Shown piece by piece: positions 1 to 6,211 of a DNA stretch of 8,776 nt (positions are counted from its first letter, which is position 1; each line of letters opens with the position of its first letter). The notes below the pieces were generated by a model, which was not told where the DNA came from, ran no database searches, and saw nothing but the letters and a program-made list of their open reading frames with translations. Source of the stretch: Anaerolineales bacterium (GTDB lineage Bacteria > Chloroflexota > Anaerolineae > Anaerolineales > Villigracilaceae). The DNA is taken from the NCBI GenBank assembly GCA_020847355.1, contig JADLCG010000191.1, forward strand, positions 1 through 8,776. The letters are read 5' to 3'. The position numbers and the translations under genes are program-made.

Positions 1-281
1 AACAAAAGAAAACGACGCAACTAAAAAATAAAAAAGAGAAAGAAGAGCTAGACCCAATGCCAATTTTGACTCAGGCGTTTGAGATGGCGGTCAGTCAGGA
101 TGGCTGGGCGCCTTTGGCGGGCATGGGTAACGCTTTATATCAATTGGACCCAAGTTTTGATCCGCGCACCTACGGCTACAAACAACTCTCGCGGATGATG
201 GGCAGTTTGAAAGAGCGCTTTGAGATGCGCACGCAGAATTTAGACGGAAGCAGTATTCTGTATGTAAAGATGAAGGAATAA
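1..281 (+). CDS. C-terminal part of an OST-HTH/LOTUS-domain protein (5' end outside window)
   Basis: The frame is open from the left edge (codons in phase with position 3) to the TAA at 279-281, so the Met at 57 is probably internal. The visible protein begins with a Lys/Glu-rich, charged linker and continues into a domain of about 70 residues. That domain has the pattern of OST-HTH/LOTUS modules: a helix, then DGWAPLAGMGNAL, then the family-typical LDPSFDPRTYGYKQLSRM, then a short strand with FEMR and a final strand near the C-terminus. LOTUS domains are winged-helix folds linked to RNA binding. In bacteria they often form the C-terminus of NYN (PIN-like) nuclease-domain proteins, with a charged linker between the domains. 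I infer that architecture here, but the NYN part lies outside the window. The domain call is fairly secure; the full-length identity is not. A convergent hairpin terminator follows. Confidence 0.75.
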   Translation, partial: QKKTTQLKNKKEKEELDPMPILTQAFEMAVSQDGWAPLAGMGNALYQLDPSFDPRTYGYKQLSRMMGSLKERFEMRTQNLDGSSILYVKMKE

Positions 282-327
282 GCGGGGAATGGCTGAAAAA
301 CTAACGAGGCTATAAAAGCCGAAAAAC

Positions 328-368
328 AATAACCGTCCCAAAGGTTGCAAGCCTTTGGGACGGTTATT
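328..368. terminator. Bidirectional hairpin terminator between convergent genes
   Basis: There is a perfect 17-bp inverted repeat (328-344 with 352-368) around a 7-nt loop, with GTCCCAAAGG in the left arm and CCTTTGGGAC in the right. Read on the minus strand, the hairpin is followed by a U-rich tail (GTTTTTC), which suits the nitroreductase gene that converges here. On the plus strand the tail is weaker, but the site still lies 46 nt after the stop of the OST-HTH gene. It probably serves both genes. Confidence 0.85.
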
Positions 369-375
369 ATCTAAT

Positions 376-425
376 GTTACGCAGTACTGCAAGATTCATC
401 TTGCGGTACGAATAAAGTGCGTAAC
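376..425. repeat. Unexplained 50-nt two-part foldback
   Basis: The outer arms GTTACGCA (376-383) and TGCGTAAC (418-425) are perfect reverse complements. Directly inside lies a 10-bp stem, GTACTGCAAG (384-393) with CTTGCGGTAC (400-409), with one G-T wobble and a 6-nt loop. The two stems stack on the left side and leave an 8-nt bulge (410-417) on the right. No T-run follows in either direction, so it is not a normal terminator. It sits between the terminator at 328-368 and the nitroreductase stop codon. It could be a 3'-UTR stabiliser, a palindromic interspersed repeat or a small mobile-element remnant. Confidence 0.55.
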
Positions 426-442
426 AAGATGAGTTATTAACC

Positions 443-1000
443 CTATTCCAACCAAACTGTGCGATCTTCAAAACTTGGGCGGGTATAGGGCGCAGGCAAC
501 GCTTCCGGATAGCCAAGATATAAAAAGCCGACAATGTGTTGATCTGGCGCAAAGCCTAAAAATTCCTTGACCTTCGCATCTCGCGCCCAATCTCCCGTGC
601 GGATGATCGCGCCCAAGCCGAAGGCTTGCGCCGAGAGCGCCATAATGTAAGCCGCCGCCGAAGCCGCTGAAATATTTTCAGTCTCGACGATTCTCGCTTC
701 GCTGGGCTGATCCGCGCCAACGGCGATGACTACGGGGGCGCGGAGCGGCAATGCCCGAGTTTTATCCAAACCCTCGGGCGGCGTAGCCGGATTCCGTTCC
801 AAGAAAGAGGCGGCCATCACATCGCCTAATTTTTTGCGCCCGTCTCCAGTCATCACCACAAAGCGCCACGGGCGCACCTGATGATGGTTTGGAGCTTGCG
901 CCGCGGCGCTTAAAATCTTTTCGATCAATTCGCGCGGCACTGCGTCGGTCTTCATCTTGCTGATTGTTTGTCTGCCATGAATAGCTGAAAGTAATTCCAT
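443..1000 (-). CDS. Nitroreductase family protein (YdjA-like)
   Basis: This 185-residue FMN-dependent flavoprotein has the length of the short YdjA-like nitroreductases. Such proteins use NAD(P)H to reduce nitro compounds, quinones or enones in the cytoplasm; the physiological substrate cannot be read from sequence. Supporting motifs are the N-terminal 'AIHGRQTISKMK' (residues 6-17, place of the FMN-phosphate-binding Arg), APNHHQVRPWRFVV (36-49), a central dimer-helix region AASAAAYIMALSAQAFGLGA (112-131), and YLGYPE (161-166), the usual LGxPxE element. The start is supported by GGAGG at 1005-1009, 4 nt before the ATG. The gene is divergent from the HDAC-family gene, with only 44 bp between the start codons, and converges on the terminator at 328-368. 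It seems intact. Confidence 0.88.
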   Translation of the reverse strand: MELLSAIHGRQTISKMKTDAVPRELIEKILSAAAQAPNHHQVRPWRFVVMTGDGRKKLGDVMAASFLERNPATPPEGLDKTRALPLRAPVVIAVGADQPSEARIVETENISAASAAAYIMALSAQAFGLGAIIRTGDWARDAKVKEFLGFAPDQHIVGFLYLGYPEALPAPYTRPSFEDRTVWLE

Positions 1001-1029
1001 GATTCCTCCGCCTGTTGGACGCTTACGGG

Positions 1030-1035
1030 TAAAAT
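1030..1035 (+). promoter_or_regulatory. Candidate -10 element for the HDAC-family gene (leaderless?)
   Basis: TAAAAT ends 9 nt before the ATG at 1045 and no Shine-Dalgarno sequence precedes that ATG. If this is the real -10, transcription would start at or within a few bases of the start codon, giving a leaderless or nearly leaderless mRNA. No good -35 is visible at the usual spacing. Confidence 0.35.
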
Positions 1036-1044
1036 TATCTTACT

Positions 1045-2082
1045 ATGAAAATATTTTACTCTACAGCGCATCATCAGCATTACCCGCCCTTTGAAGTTTT
1101 CGACGGCGGCAAGCGCGTGCCGTATTATGAAAACCCAGATCGCATCGAGCGGATCTTGACCGAATTACAGAAAACAAATTGGGCGGAATTAACCGCGCCA
1201 AATGATTTTGGACTCGACCCGATTCTCGCCGTACACGATCAAGGCTATATTGACTTTCTCGCCGCTTGCTGGACCGAATGGCTGGCTTCTGATCCTGCAA
1301 TTTCCGCCACGCCTGAGCAGTTTGCTTTTTTGCCGGCTACCTTTGCATTAAGAAGAAAAGCCCGCCCAACTTCATCCTTGCATGGACGCGGCGGCTACTA
1401 CATCATGGATTTATCCGCCTGCATCGTTGCAGGCACATACTCAGCGGCGCTGGCTTCGGCAAATTGCGCGTTGAGTTGCGCCGACTTTATCTTCGAGAAG
1501 CAACAATCCGCATTTGCATTATGCCGTCCGCCCGGTCATCACGCCGGTAAAGATTACGCCGGCGGATACTGCTTCATCAACAACGCTTCTGTGGCGGCGA
1601 ATTGGTTGGCGCAAAAAGGCAAAGTCGCCATATTGGATATTGATTATCACGCCGGCAACGGCACGCAAGATATTTTTTACGAACGCAATGACGTGTTGAC
1701 CATTTCGATTCACGGCGATCCCGATTTTGAATATCCCCATTACATCGGCTTCGCGGACGAAACTGGCGCGGGCGCAGGGCTTGGCTTTCATCAAAATTTT
1801 CCACTGCCTAAAAACACCAGCGAACTTGAATATTTAGCCGCGTTAGATTCAGCGCTTGAATTAATTCGCAATTTTGCGCCGAGCCACCTCGTCCTATCTG
1901 TGGGCATGGATACATTCGCCGGCGATCCGCTGGGGACGTTTCAAGTGAGTCAGAACGGCTTTGCCAAAATCGGAGAACGAATTTCTAAACTCAACCTCCC
2001 CACTGCCGTCATTATGGAAGGCGGTTATGCAAACGAAGCGCTGGGAGTAAACCTTATCGCTTTACTGGAGAATTTCAAATGA
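1045..2082 (+). CDS. Acetylpolyamine amidohydrolase / histone deacetylase family zinc hydrolase
   Basis: This 345-residue arginase/deacetylase-fold enzyme matches the layout of bacterial acetylpolyamine amidohydrolases, cytoplasmic zinc enzymes that remove acetyl groups from N-acetylputrescine, -cadaverine or -spermidine. Visible features are the catalytic His dyad in CRPPGHHAGKD (H165, H166), GGYCFINNASVAAN (173-186), the zinc ligands D200 and H202 in LDIDYHAGNGTQD plus D289 in VGMDTFAGDP, and the transition-state Tyr in MEGGY (Y328). The RRKARPTS...GRGGYY segment (103-119) is at the place of the dimer loop that narrows the active site in polyamine enzymes. The acidic residue I remember just before the Gly of that motif is His here (H113). 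No ribosome-binding site is visible. The stop overlaps the next gene's start (ATGA). The family is certain; the exact substrate is not. Confidence 0.9.
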   Translation: MKIFYSTAHHQHYPPFEVFDGGKRVPYYENPDRIERILTELQKTNWAELTAPNDFGLDPILAVHDQGYIDFLAACWTEWLASDPAISATPEQFAFLPATFALRRKARPTSSLHGRGGYYIMDLSACIVAGTYSAALASANCALSCADFIFEKQQSAFALCRPPGHHAGKDYAGGYCFINNASVAANWLAQKGKVAILDIDYHAGNGTQDIFYERNDVLTISIHGDPDFEYPHYIGFADETGAGAGLGFHQNFPLPKNTSELEYLAALDSALELIRNFAPSHLVLSVGMDTFAGDPLGTFQVSQNGFAKIGERISKLNLPTAVIMEGGYANEALGVNLIALLENFK

Positions 2083-2840
2083 AAAGACTGCGCCTCGCTT
2101 CATTATCCATGCTTTTGGCAATCTTGGCTTGCAATGCGCCGACTCAAGTTACGTTAACGCCCACGCCTTTGCCGCCGCCCACTGAAACCAGCGCGCCGAC
2201 TTTCACGCTCACGCCAGAAGCGACTTACACTTCGACTCTTACGCTCACGCCCACTATCACTTTCACGCCCAGCATTACGCCTACGCCCACATTTTCATTT
2301 CCATCTATAACCGTCAACAAGCAGGCGCATTGCCGTTACGGACCTTCTGTGGCGTTTTTACACGCGGCAGATCTATACCCGGGCGATGTCGGCACAGTGC
2401 GCGGGCGTTTTGAATATAGCGCCTGGTTATATGTTAAGTTTGATAAATTAAATTATTTCTGTTGGGTCGCGCCATCAGTTGTAGATGTAACCGGCGACGT
2501 CAACACACTGTATTACGAAGAACTTGACTTACAATCCATTGGCTACAACCAATATGGACCTCCGCCCAATGTGCGCGCCACACGAAACGGCGGCGAAGTG
2601 ACCATCTCGTGGGATCAGGTCGTGATGACCGGCGATAAAGATCGCGGTTATTTAATCATCGCGTTTGTTTGCCAAAACGGCGCATATTTGTGGTGGACAT
2701 TCTCCTATCCCGATCAATACACCACGAGTTATACAGTCAAAGATGAAGCGGGATGTTCAGTTCCGTCCGAAGGCGTGCTTTACACCGTTGAAAAACACGG
2801 GTTCTCAAAACCAGCGACGATTCCCTGGCCCGCGCCTTAA
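2079..2840 (+). CDS. Lipoprotein with Thr/Pro linker, SH3b-like and Fn3-like domains
   Basis: This 253-residue predicted surface lipoprotein has a basic N-terminus (MKRLRL), a hydrophobic segment and the lipobox ILAC with acylated C18. Residues 21-75 are a linker of TPTP, LTPT and FTPS runs. Residues about 77-138 resemble a bacterial SH3 (SH3b) domain: a HCRYGPS motif, then PGDVGTVRGR and YVKFDKLNYFCWV. Residues about 160-250 look like a fibronectin type III domain (PPPNVRATRNGGEVTISWDQ, then alternating strands), with Cys at 198 and 226 that could pair. SH3b domains often bind cell-wall peptides, so a wall-associated role is possible, but no enzymatic motif is seen. Its ATG overlaps the previous stop by 4 nt (ATGA), implying translational coupling with the amidohydrolase gene. 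A strong terminator follows 4 nt after the stop. Confidence 0.8.
   Translation: MKRLRLASLSMLLAILACNAPTQVTLTPTPLPPPTETSAPTFTLTPEATYTSTLTLTPTITFTPSITPTPTFSFPSITVNKQAHCRYGPSVAFLHAADLYPGDVGTVRGRFEYSAWLYVKFDKLNYFCWVAPSVVDVTGDVNTLYYEELDLQSIGYNQYGPPPNVRATRNGGEVTISWDQVVMTGDKDRGYLIIAFVCQNGAYLWWTFSYPDQYTTSYTVKDEAGCSVPSEGVLYTVEKHGFSKPATIPWPAP
2139..2303 (+). repeat. Low-complexity Thr/Pro-coding tract
   Basis: This part of the lipoprotein gene consists of imperfect, ACGCCCAC- and ACGCTCACGCC-like units that encode Thr-Pro repeats (residues about 21-75). The tract is in frame and forms the flexible linker between lipid anchor and folded domains. Such tracts tend to vary in length by slippage. Confidence 0.7.
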
Positions 2841-2844
2841 TATA

Positions 2845-2874
2845 AAAAAGCCGAACCATTTGGTTCGGCTTTTT
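2845..2874. terminator. Strong bidirectional rho-independent terminator
   Basis: There is a perfect 14-bp inverted repeat (2845-2858 with 2861-2874) with AGCCGAACCA in the left arm and TGGTTCGGCT in the right. The arms end in A-runs and T-runs, so the hairpin has a U-tail in both directions. It separates the lipoprotein gene (plus strand, stop at 2840) from the convergent response-regulator gene (minus strand, stop at 2885). Confidence 0.93.
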
Positions 2875-2884
2875 ACATTTTTAG

Positions 2885-3253
2885 CTAGCTCAATATTCCA
2901 GCTTTTCTCAGAGCATTTTCCAATAAATCAATCGTGGCGGGCTTGATCAACATCGCAGTCGCTCCGCCTTTCATCACGCGCGAGCGCGTCTCCGGCTGAT
3001 CGTCTGAAGTGATCACAATCACCGGCACTTTCATCAAGCGCGGCTCGCGGCGAAGATACGCTAAAACTTCAGTGCCGTCCACGCCGGGCATGTTGATATC
3101 CAAACAGATGAAGCGCGGGACGACGCTTCCCAGCATAGACATCGCCGGGCTGGAGCCGTACGCCACGCGCGCTTTCAAATCTAAAACGTCTAACATTTGT
3201 TGTAAAGCATCCGCAGTTTGGCGGTTATCGTCAATGATTAAACCTTCATCCAT
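2885..3253 (-). CDS. Single-domain response regulator (CheY-like receiver)
   Basis: The 122 residues form one receiver domain with no output domain. Acidic-pocket residues are D8 and D9 (LIIDDN), the phospho-acceptor is D52 (CLDINMPGVDG), T82 is the switch Thr (VIVITSDD) and K104 is the invariant Lys (LIKPA). The usual aromatic switch residue shortly before the KP motif appears to be replaced (ATAMLIKP). Such proteins relay phosphate from a histidine kinase by protein contact. No kinase is nearby, so the partner is unknown. GGAGG at 3263-3267 lies 9 nt before the ATG. The gene is 75 bp downstream of guaB on the same strand with no terminator between, so readthrough is possible, but a candidate promoter of its own is present. 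Confidence 0.9.
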   Translation of the reverse strand: MDEGLIIDDNRQTADALQQMLDVLDLKARVAYGSSPAMSMLGSVVPRFICLDINMPGVDGTEVLAYLRREPRLMKVPVIVITSDDQPETRSRVMKGGATAMLIKPATIDLLENALRKAGILS

Positions 3254-3280
3254 GCAAGCAGTCCTCCAAGACCATCTTAT

Positions 3281-3308
3281 CTAATATGCGGATATTTTAC
3301 CCTGTTAA
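3281..3308 (-). promoter_or_regulatory. Candidate sigma70-type promoter for the response regulator
   Basis: On the minus strand, TTAACA (3303-3308) is followed after 16 bp by TATTAG (3281-3286), upstream of the GGAGG of the receiver gene. The -35 matches TTGACA at 5 of 6 positions and the -10 matches TATAAT at 4 of 6. The region is AT-rich, so a chance match is possible. Confidence 0.35.
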
Positions 3309-3328
3309 TTTCAATGCAAACTTGCGAC

Positions 3329-4768
3329 TTAACCGAGCAGTTCCACATCGTGCGCCCCAGACTCCCGTAAGCCTGCTCCGGTCATGCGGACGAAGATTGC
3401 CTTCTCTTGAAATTCCTCGATCGAATGCGCGCCGCTATAACTCATACCAGATTGCAAGCCGCCGACCAATTGAGTTAACACTTCGCGCGTCTTGCCGCGA
3501 TACGGCACAGCGGCTTCTACGCCCTCAGCGACATATTCATCAATTTCTTCTTGCGTCAAGTCGTTGCCTTCTTTACGGTTACGGTCAATCGCCGCTTCAC
3601 GCGAAGCCATGCCGCGCGAGGCTTTATAACGATGTCCTTTGCGCGTCATAATCATGCCCGGGCTTTCATCCGTGCCAGCCAGCATGGAGCCGATCATCAC
3701 AGTCTGCGCGCCCGCCGCTATCGCCTTGGCTAAATCTCCCGGCTGACGAATGCCGCCATCCGCAACGATTGGGATGTTCGCGCCGCGAGCGGCTTCGGCG
3801 CATTCAATCACAGCAGTTAACTGCGGCACACCCGAGCCTGCCACCAGCCGCGTGATGCAAATGGAGCCTGGTCCTACGCCTACTTTCACCGCATCAACGC
3901 CTACGTCAATCAATCTTTTCACGCCATCGGCAGTGGCGACATTCCCGCCAATGATTTGGGTTTTAGGGTGGCGCTTGCGAATATTTTGAATCATCTCAAC
4001 TTCAAGATGCGAATCGCCGTGCGCGATATCTACGACGATGCAATCTGCGCCCGCTTGCAAGGCGGCTTCGACGCGGCGCATTTCCTTATCGCGCACGCCA
4101 ACTGCCGCGCCGACCATTAAACGCCCGCGAGAATCTTTGGTGGCTTTGGGATATTTGGTAATCTTCATAATGTCTTTCAGCGTGACCAAGCCGGCTACTT
4201 TGCCGTGCCGATCAACCAAAGGCAATTTTTCAACGCGATTTTCGTGTAATAGATTTTCGGCTTCTTTGAGCGAAATATCTGGAGAAGCAGTCACTACATT
4301 TTTCGCCATCAATTCAGTAATCATTTTTTGATCGTCGTATTCAAATAACAAATCGCGGGTGGTGACGATGCCGACCAATTTCTCTTCAGCGTCCAAGATC
4401 AAAATTCCGCCGGAGCCGGTTTCATCCACTATTTTTTTTATATCGCCCACATTATGCGCGACAGTCATCGTGATTGGATTTTCCACGATAAAGGATTCGG
4501 CTTTTTTGACGCGCTGAATTTGCCGCGCTTGCTCATCAATGGAAAGAAAACGATGAATAATGCCGATCCCGCCTTCGCGCGCCATTGCAATTGCCATCTC
4601 GCTTTCAGTGACTACGTCCATATTTGCGGAAATAATTGGGATTTGCAGGCTAATCTCTGGGGTGAGTTTCGTTTGGATCGAAAGTTTACGGCGCGAATCA
4701 ATATTTGAATATTGCGGGACGAGCAAGACGTCATCGTAGGTCAGCGCCGTGTTTTGTAAAATTTTCAT
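3329..4768 (-). CDS. guaB: IMP dehydrogenase with CBS pair
   Basis: This 479-residue enzyme has the normal bacterial IMPDH length. It oxidises IMP to XMP with NAD+, the first committed step to GMP. In order: an N-terminal barrel start with TYDDVLLVPQYS (10-21) and ISANMDVVTE (47-56); two CBS domains (about 95-205), the usual site of adenine/guanine nucleotide regulation; VDIAHGDSH (246-254); the potassium/catalytic loop VGPGSICITR with nucleophile C304 and T306; IMP-phosphate residues at IVADGGIRQPGD (334-345) and MIGSMLAGT; and the tail FVRMTGAGLRESGAHDVE. The flap (about 388-425) has DRN and EGVEAAVPYRG instead of the familiar Arg-Tyr pair. The start is supported by AGGAGT 5 nt upstream of the ATG. 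It diverges from purA. A CBS-containing GMP reductase is a less likely alternative, because the C-terminal motifs are IMPDH-like. Confidence 0.95.
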   Translation of the reverse strand: MKILQNTALTYDDVLLVPQYSNIDSRRKLSIQTKLTPEISLQIPIISANMDVVTESEMAIAMAREGGIGIIHRFLSIDEQARQIQRVKKAESFIVENPITMTVAHNVGDIKKIVDETGSGGILILDAEEKLVGIVTTRDLLFEYDDQKMITELMAKNVVTASPDISLKEAENLLHENRVEKLPLVDRHGKVAGLVTLKDIMKITKYPKATKDSRGRLMVGAAVGVRDKEMRRVEAALQAGADCIVVDIAHGDSHLEVEMIQNIRKRHPKTQIIGGNVATADGVKRLIDVGVDAVKVGVGPGSICITRLVAGSGVPQLTAVIECAEAARGANIPIVADGGIRQPGDLAKAIAAGAQTVMIGSMLAGTDESPGMIMTRKGHRYKASRGMASREAAIDRNRKEGNDLTQEEIDEYVAEGVEAAVPYRGKTREVLTQLVGGLQSGMSYSGAHSIEEFQEKAIFVRMTGAGLRESGAHDVELLG

Positions 4769-4781
4769 GGGTACTCCTATT

Positions 4782-4830
4782 TTTCCAAAATCAAACCGCA
4801 GGAATTATAATGCGGTAACGGATTTGGAAA
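4782..4830. promoter_or_regulatory. Shared guaB/purA promoter region inside a 49-bp nested palindrome
   Basis: The centre holds the palindrome ATTATAAT (4804-4811), which gives TATAAT on both strands: 4806-4811 towards purA and 4804-4809 towards guaB. Around it lie ACCGCA (4795-4800) and TGCGGT (4811-4816), exact reverse complements. Further out, TTTCCAAAATC (4782-4792) pairs with GATTTGGAAA (4821-4830) apart from one extra A. TTTCCA on each strand may also act as a weak -35 (18-bp spacing towards purA, 15 towards guaB). The inner arms overlap the -10 elements, as expected of a repressor operator. I infer joint control of the two IMP-consuming genes; the regulator is unknown. Confidence 0.55.
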
Positions 4831-4942
4831 CGGATAAACGGACGCTAATGTCCATTGAAACAGAATCAAGTTTCGGGTTGAGAATGAGGCGCTGATTTCG
4901 CTTGGTAAGCGCTACAGATACGAAAGTCACAGAGGAGCAGGC

Positions 4943-6208
4943 ATGACAGTAACAGCAGTAATTGGTTCGCAGTGGGGCGACGAAGGCAAAGGCAAAGCGG
5001 TTGACTATTTGGCTGAACGCGCAGATTACGTGGCGCGTTTTAACGGCGGCAATAACGCAGGGCATACAGTGATCAATGAGTATGGGACGTTCAAGATTCA
5101 TCTCGTCCCTTCAGGAATTTTCGCTAAAAACGCTATAGGGTTGATTGGCGGCGGCGTGGTGATTGATCCGCAAGTGCTGATTGACGAAATCAAAATGCTC
5201 AACGCGGCAAATGTGCAGGTTGACGGGCGTTTATGGGTTTCGCCGCGCTCGCATATCATTATGCCGTATCATAAAGTTTTAGACGGCTTGTACGAAGAAG
5301 CAAAAGGCGCAGGCGCAACCGGCACAACGCGGCGCGGAATTGGTCCCGTGTTTGCGGATAAAGTCAGCTACAACGGAATCCGCTGGACGGATTTCACAAG
5401 CAAGGCTTTTGAGGAACGCTTGGCTTTACAACTGGAGGTGAAAAATAAAATCATCGTGGCGCTGGGCGGAGAAGCTTTGAGCTATGAAAAAATTCGAGAT
5501 GAATATCGCGGATATTATTTGCAACTCAAGCCGTATCTTAAGGAATTATTTTCGTTGGTGCAGGACGGTTTGAAAAGCGGCAAAAACTTTTTGCTAGAAC
5601 AAGCCATGGGGACTTTTTTGGATACTGACTGGGGAACGTATCCTTTTGTGACGGCATCCACCACGATTCCATCGGCGGCTTCGGCGGGGCTGGGGATTCC
5701 GCCGAGATATATCTCTAATATCGTCGGCGTGACCAAGGCTTATACTACCCGAGTAGGGAGCGGTCCCCTGCCGACAGAAATAACCGACACAAAAAGCGCA
5801 GTCTATGAACAGTTTGGCGAGGTCGCCGCAACCACCGGAAGAATTAGAAGAGTAGGCTGGCTGGATTTAGAAATTGTGCGCACAGCCGTTGAATTAAGCG
5901 GCACAACTGAGCTATGTTTGACCAAACTGGACGTATTGAGCGGGCTGGAAGAACTGCAAGTTTGTACACATTATGAATTGAGTTGTGAGCGCGTTCGGTA
6001 TGCGGACGTCGATTCGTACGGTCTGGAACAAGTCCAGCCGGTATATAAAACTGTGGCAGGTTGGCGGGAAGATATTAGCCAAGCCAGAACATTTGAAGAG
6101 TTGCCGCTTAACGCGCAAAATTATGTGACGATGATTGAAGAAGCGGCAGGCGCGCCGGTGAAATGGATTGGGGTTGGTCCTGAACGAGAAGCGACGATTA
6201 GAAGGTAA
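4943..6208 (+). CDS. purA: Adenylosuccinate synthetase
   Basis: This 421-residue cytoplasmic enzyme joins IMP and aspartate using GTP to give adenylosuccinate, the first step from IMP to AMP. The family signature IGSQWGDEGKGK (7-18) carries catalytic D13, and GGNNAGHT carries catalytic H41. GTTRRGIGP (127-135), DWGTYPFVTAST (229-240), TRVGSGPLPTE (269-279), ATTGRIRRVGWLD (297-308) and TKLDVLSG (327-334) follow in the expected order. Two IMP contacts known from the E. coli enzyme appear changed: the dimer-shared Arg of the KVARRG segment is Y143 (KVSYNG), and the Gln of EGAQG is M222 (EQAMG). D13 is present, which argues against the phage-type PurZ enzyme. AGGAG at 4933-4937, 5 nt before the ATG, sets the start. 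A predicted leader of about 120 nt follows the promoter shared with guaB and contains a small CGCTT/AAGCG hairpin (4899-4911). Confidence 0.95.
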   Translation: MTVTAVIGSQWGDEGKGKAVDYLAERADYVARFNGGNNAGHTVINEYGTFKIHLVPSGIFAKNAIGLIGGGVVIDPQVLIDEIKMLNAANVQVDGRLWVSPRSHIIMPYHKVLDGLYEEAKGAGATGTTRRGIGPVFADKVSYNGIRWTDFTSKAFEERLALQLEVKNKIIVALGGEALSYEKIRDEYRGYYLQLKPYLKELFSLVQDGLKSGKNFLLEQAMGTFLDTDWGTYPFVTASTTIPSAASAGLGIPPRYISNIVGVTKAYTTRVGSGPLPTEITDTKSAVYEQFGEVAATTGRIRRVGWLDLEIVRTAVELSGTTELCLTKLDVLSGLEELQVCTHYELSCERVRYADVDSYGLEQVQPVYKTVAGWREDISQARTFEELPLNAQNYVTMIEEAAGAPVKWIGVGPEREATIRR

Positions 6209-6211
6209 AAA

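Noticed and set aside
3286..3651. Plus-strand open frames across guaB and other genes
   Set aside because: They lie opposite well-supported genes, have no family resemblance and no ribosome-binding site; they reflect codon bias of the true genes.
3329..4768. CBS-containing GMP reductase (GuaB1-like)
   Set aside because: EGVE..VPYRG, GLQSGMSYSGA and the AGLRES..HDVE tail fit IMP dehydrogenase better, and divergence from purA supports that role; the unusual flap is noted as a finding.
4818..4942. Purine-sensing riboswitch in the purA leader
   Set aside because: The leader has small hairpins (4840-4853, 4899-4911), but I recognise no known purine, PRPP or ppGpp riboswitch core.
4805..5101. Minus-strand open frame over the purA start
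   Set aside because: It overlaps the promoter region and the conserved start of purA and shows no recognisable domain.
4943..6208. Phage-type PurZ (2-aminoadenylosuccinate synthetase)
   Set aside because: The catalytic Asp (D13 in WGDEGKGK) is present and there are no phage genes nearby; the altered IMP contacts alone are not enough.
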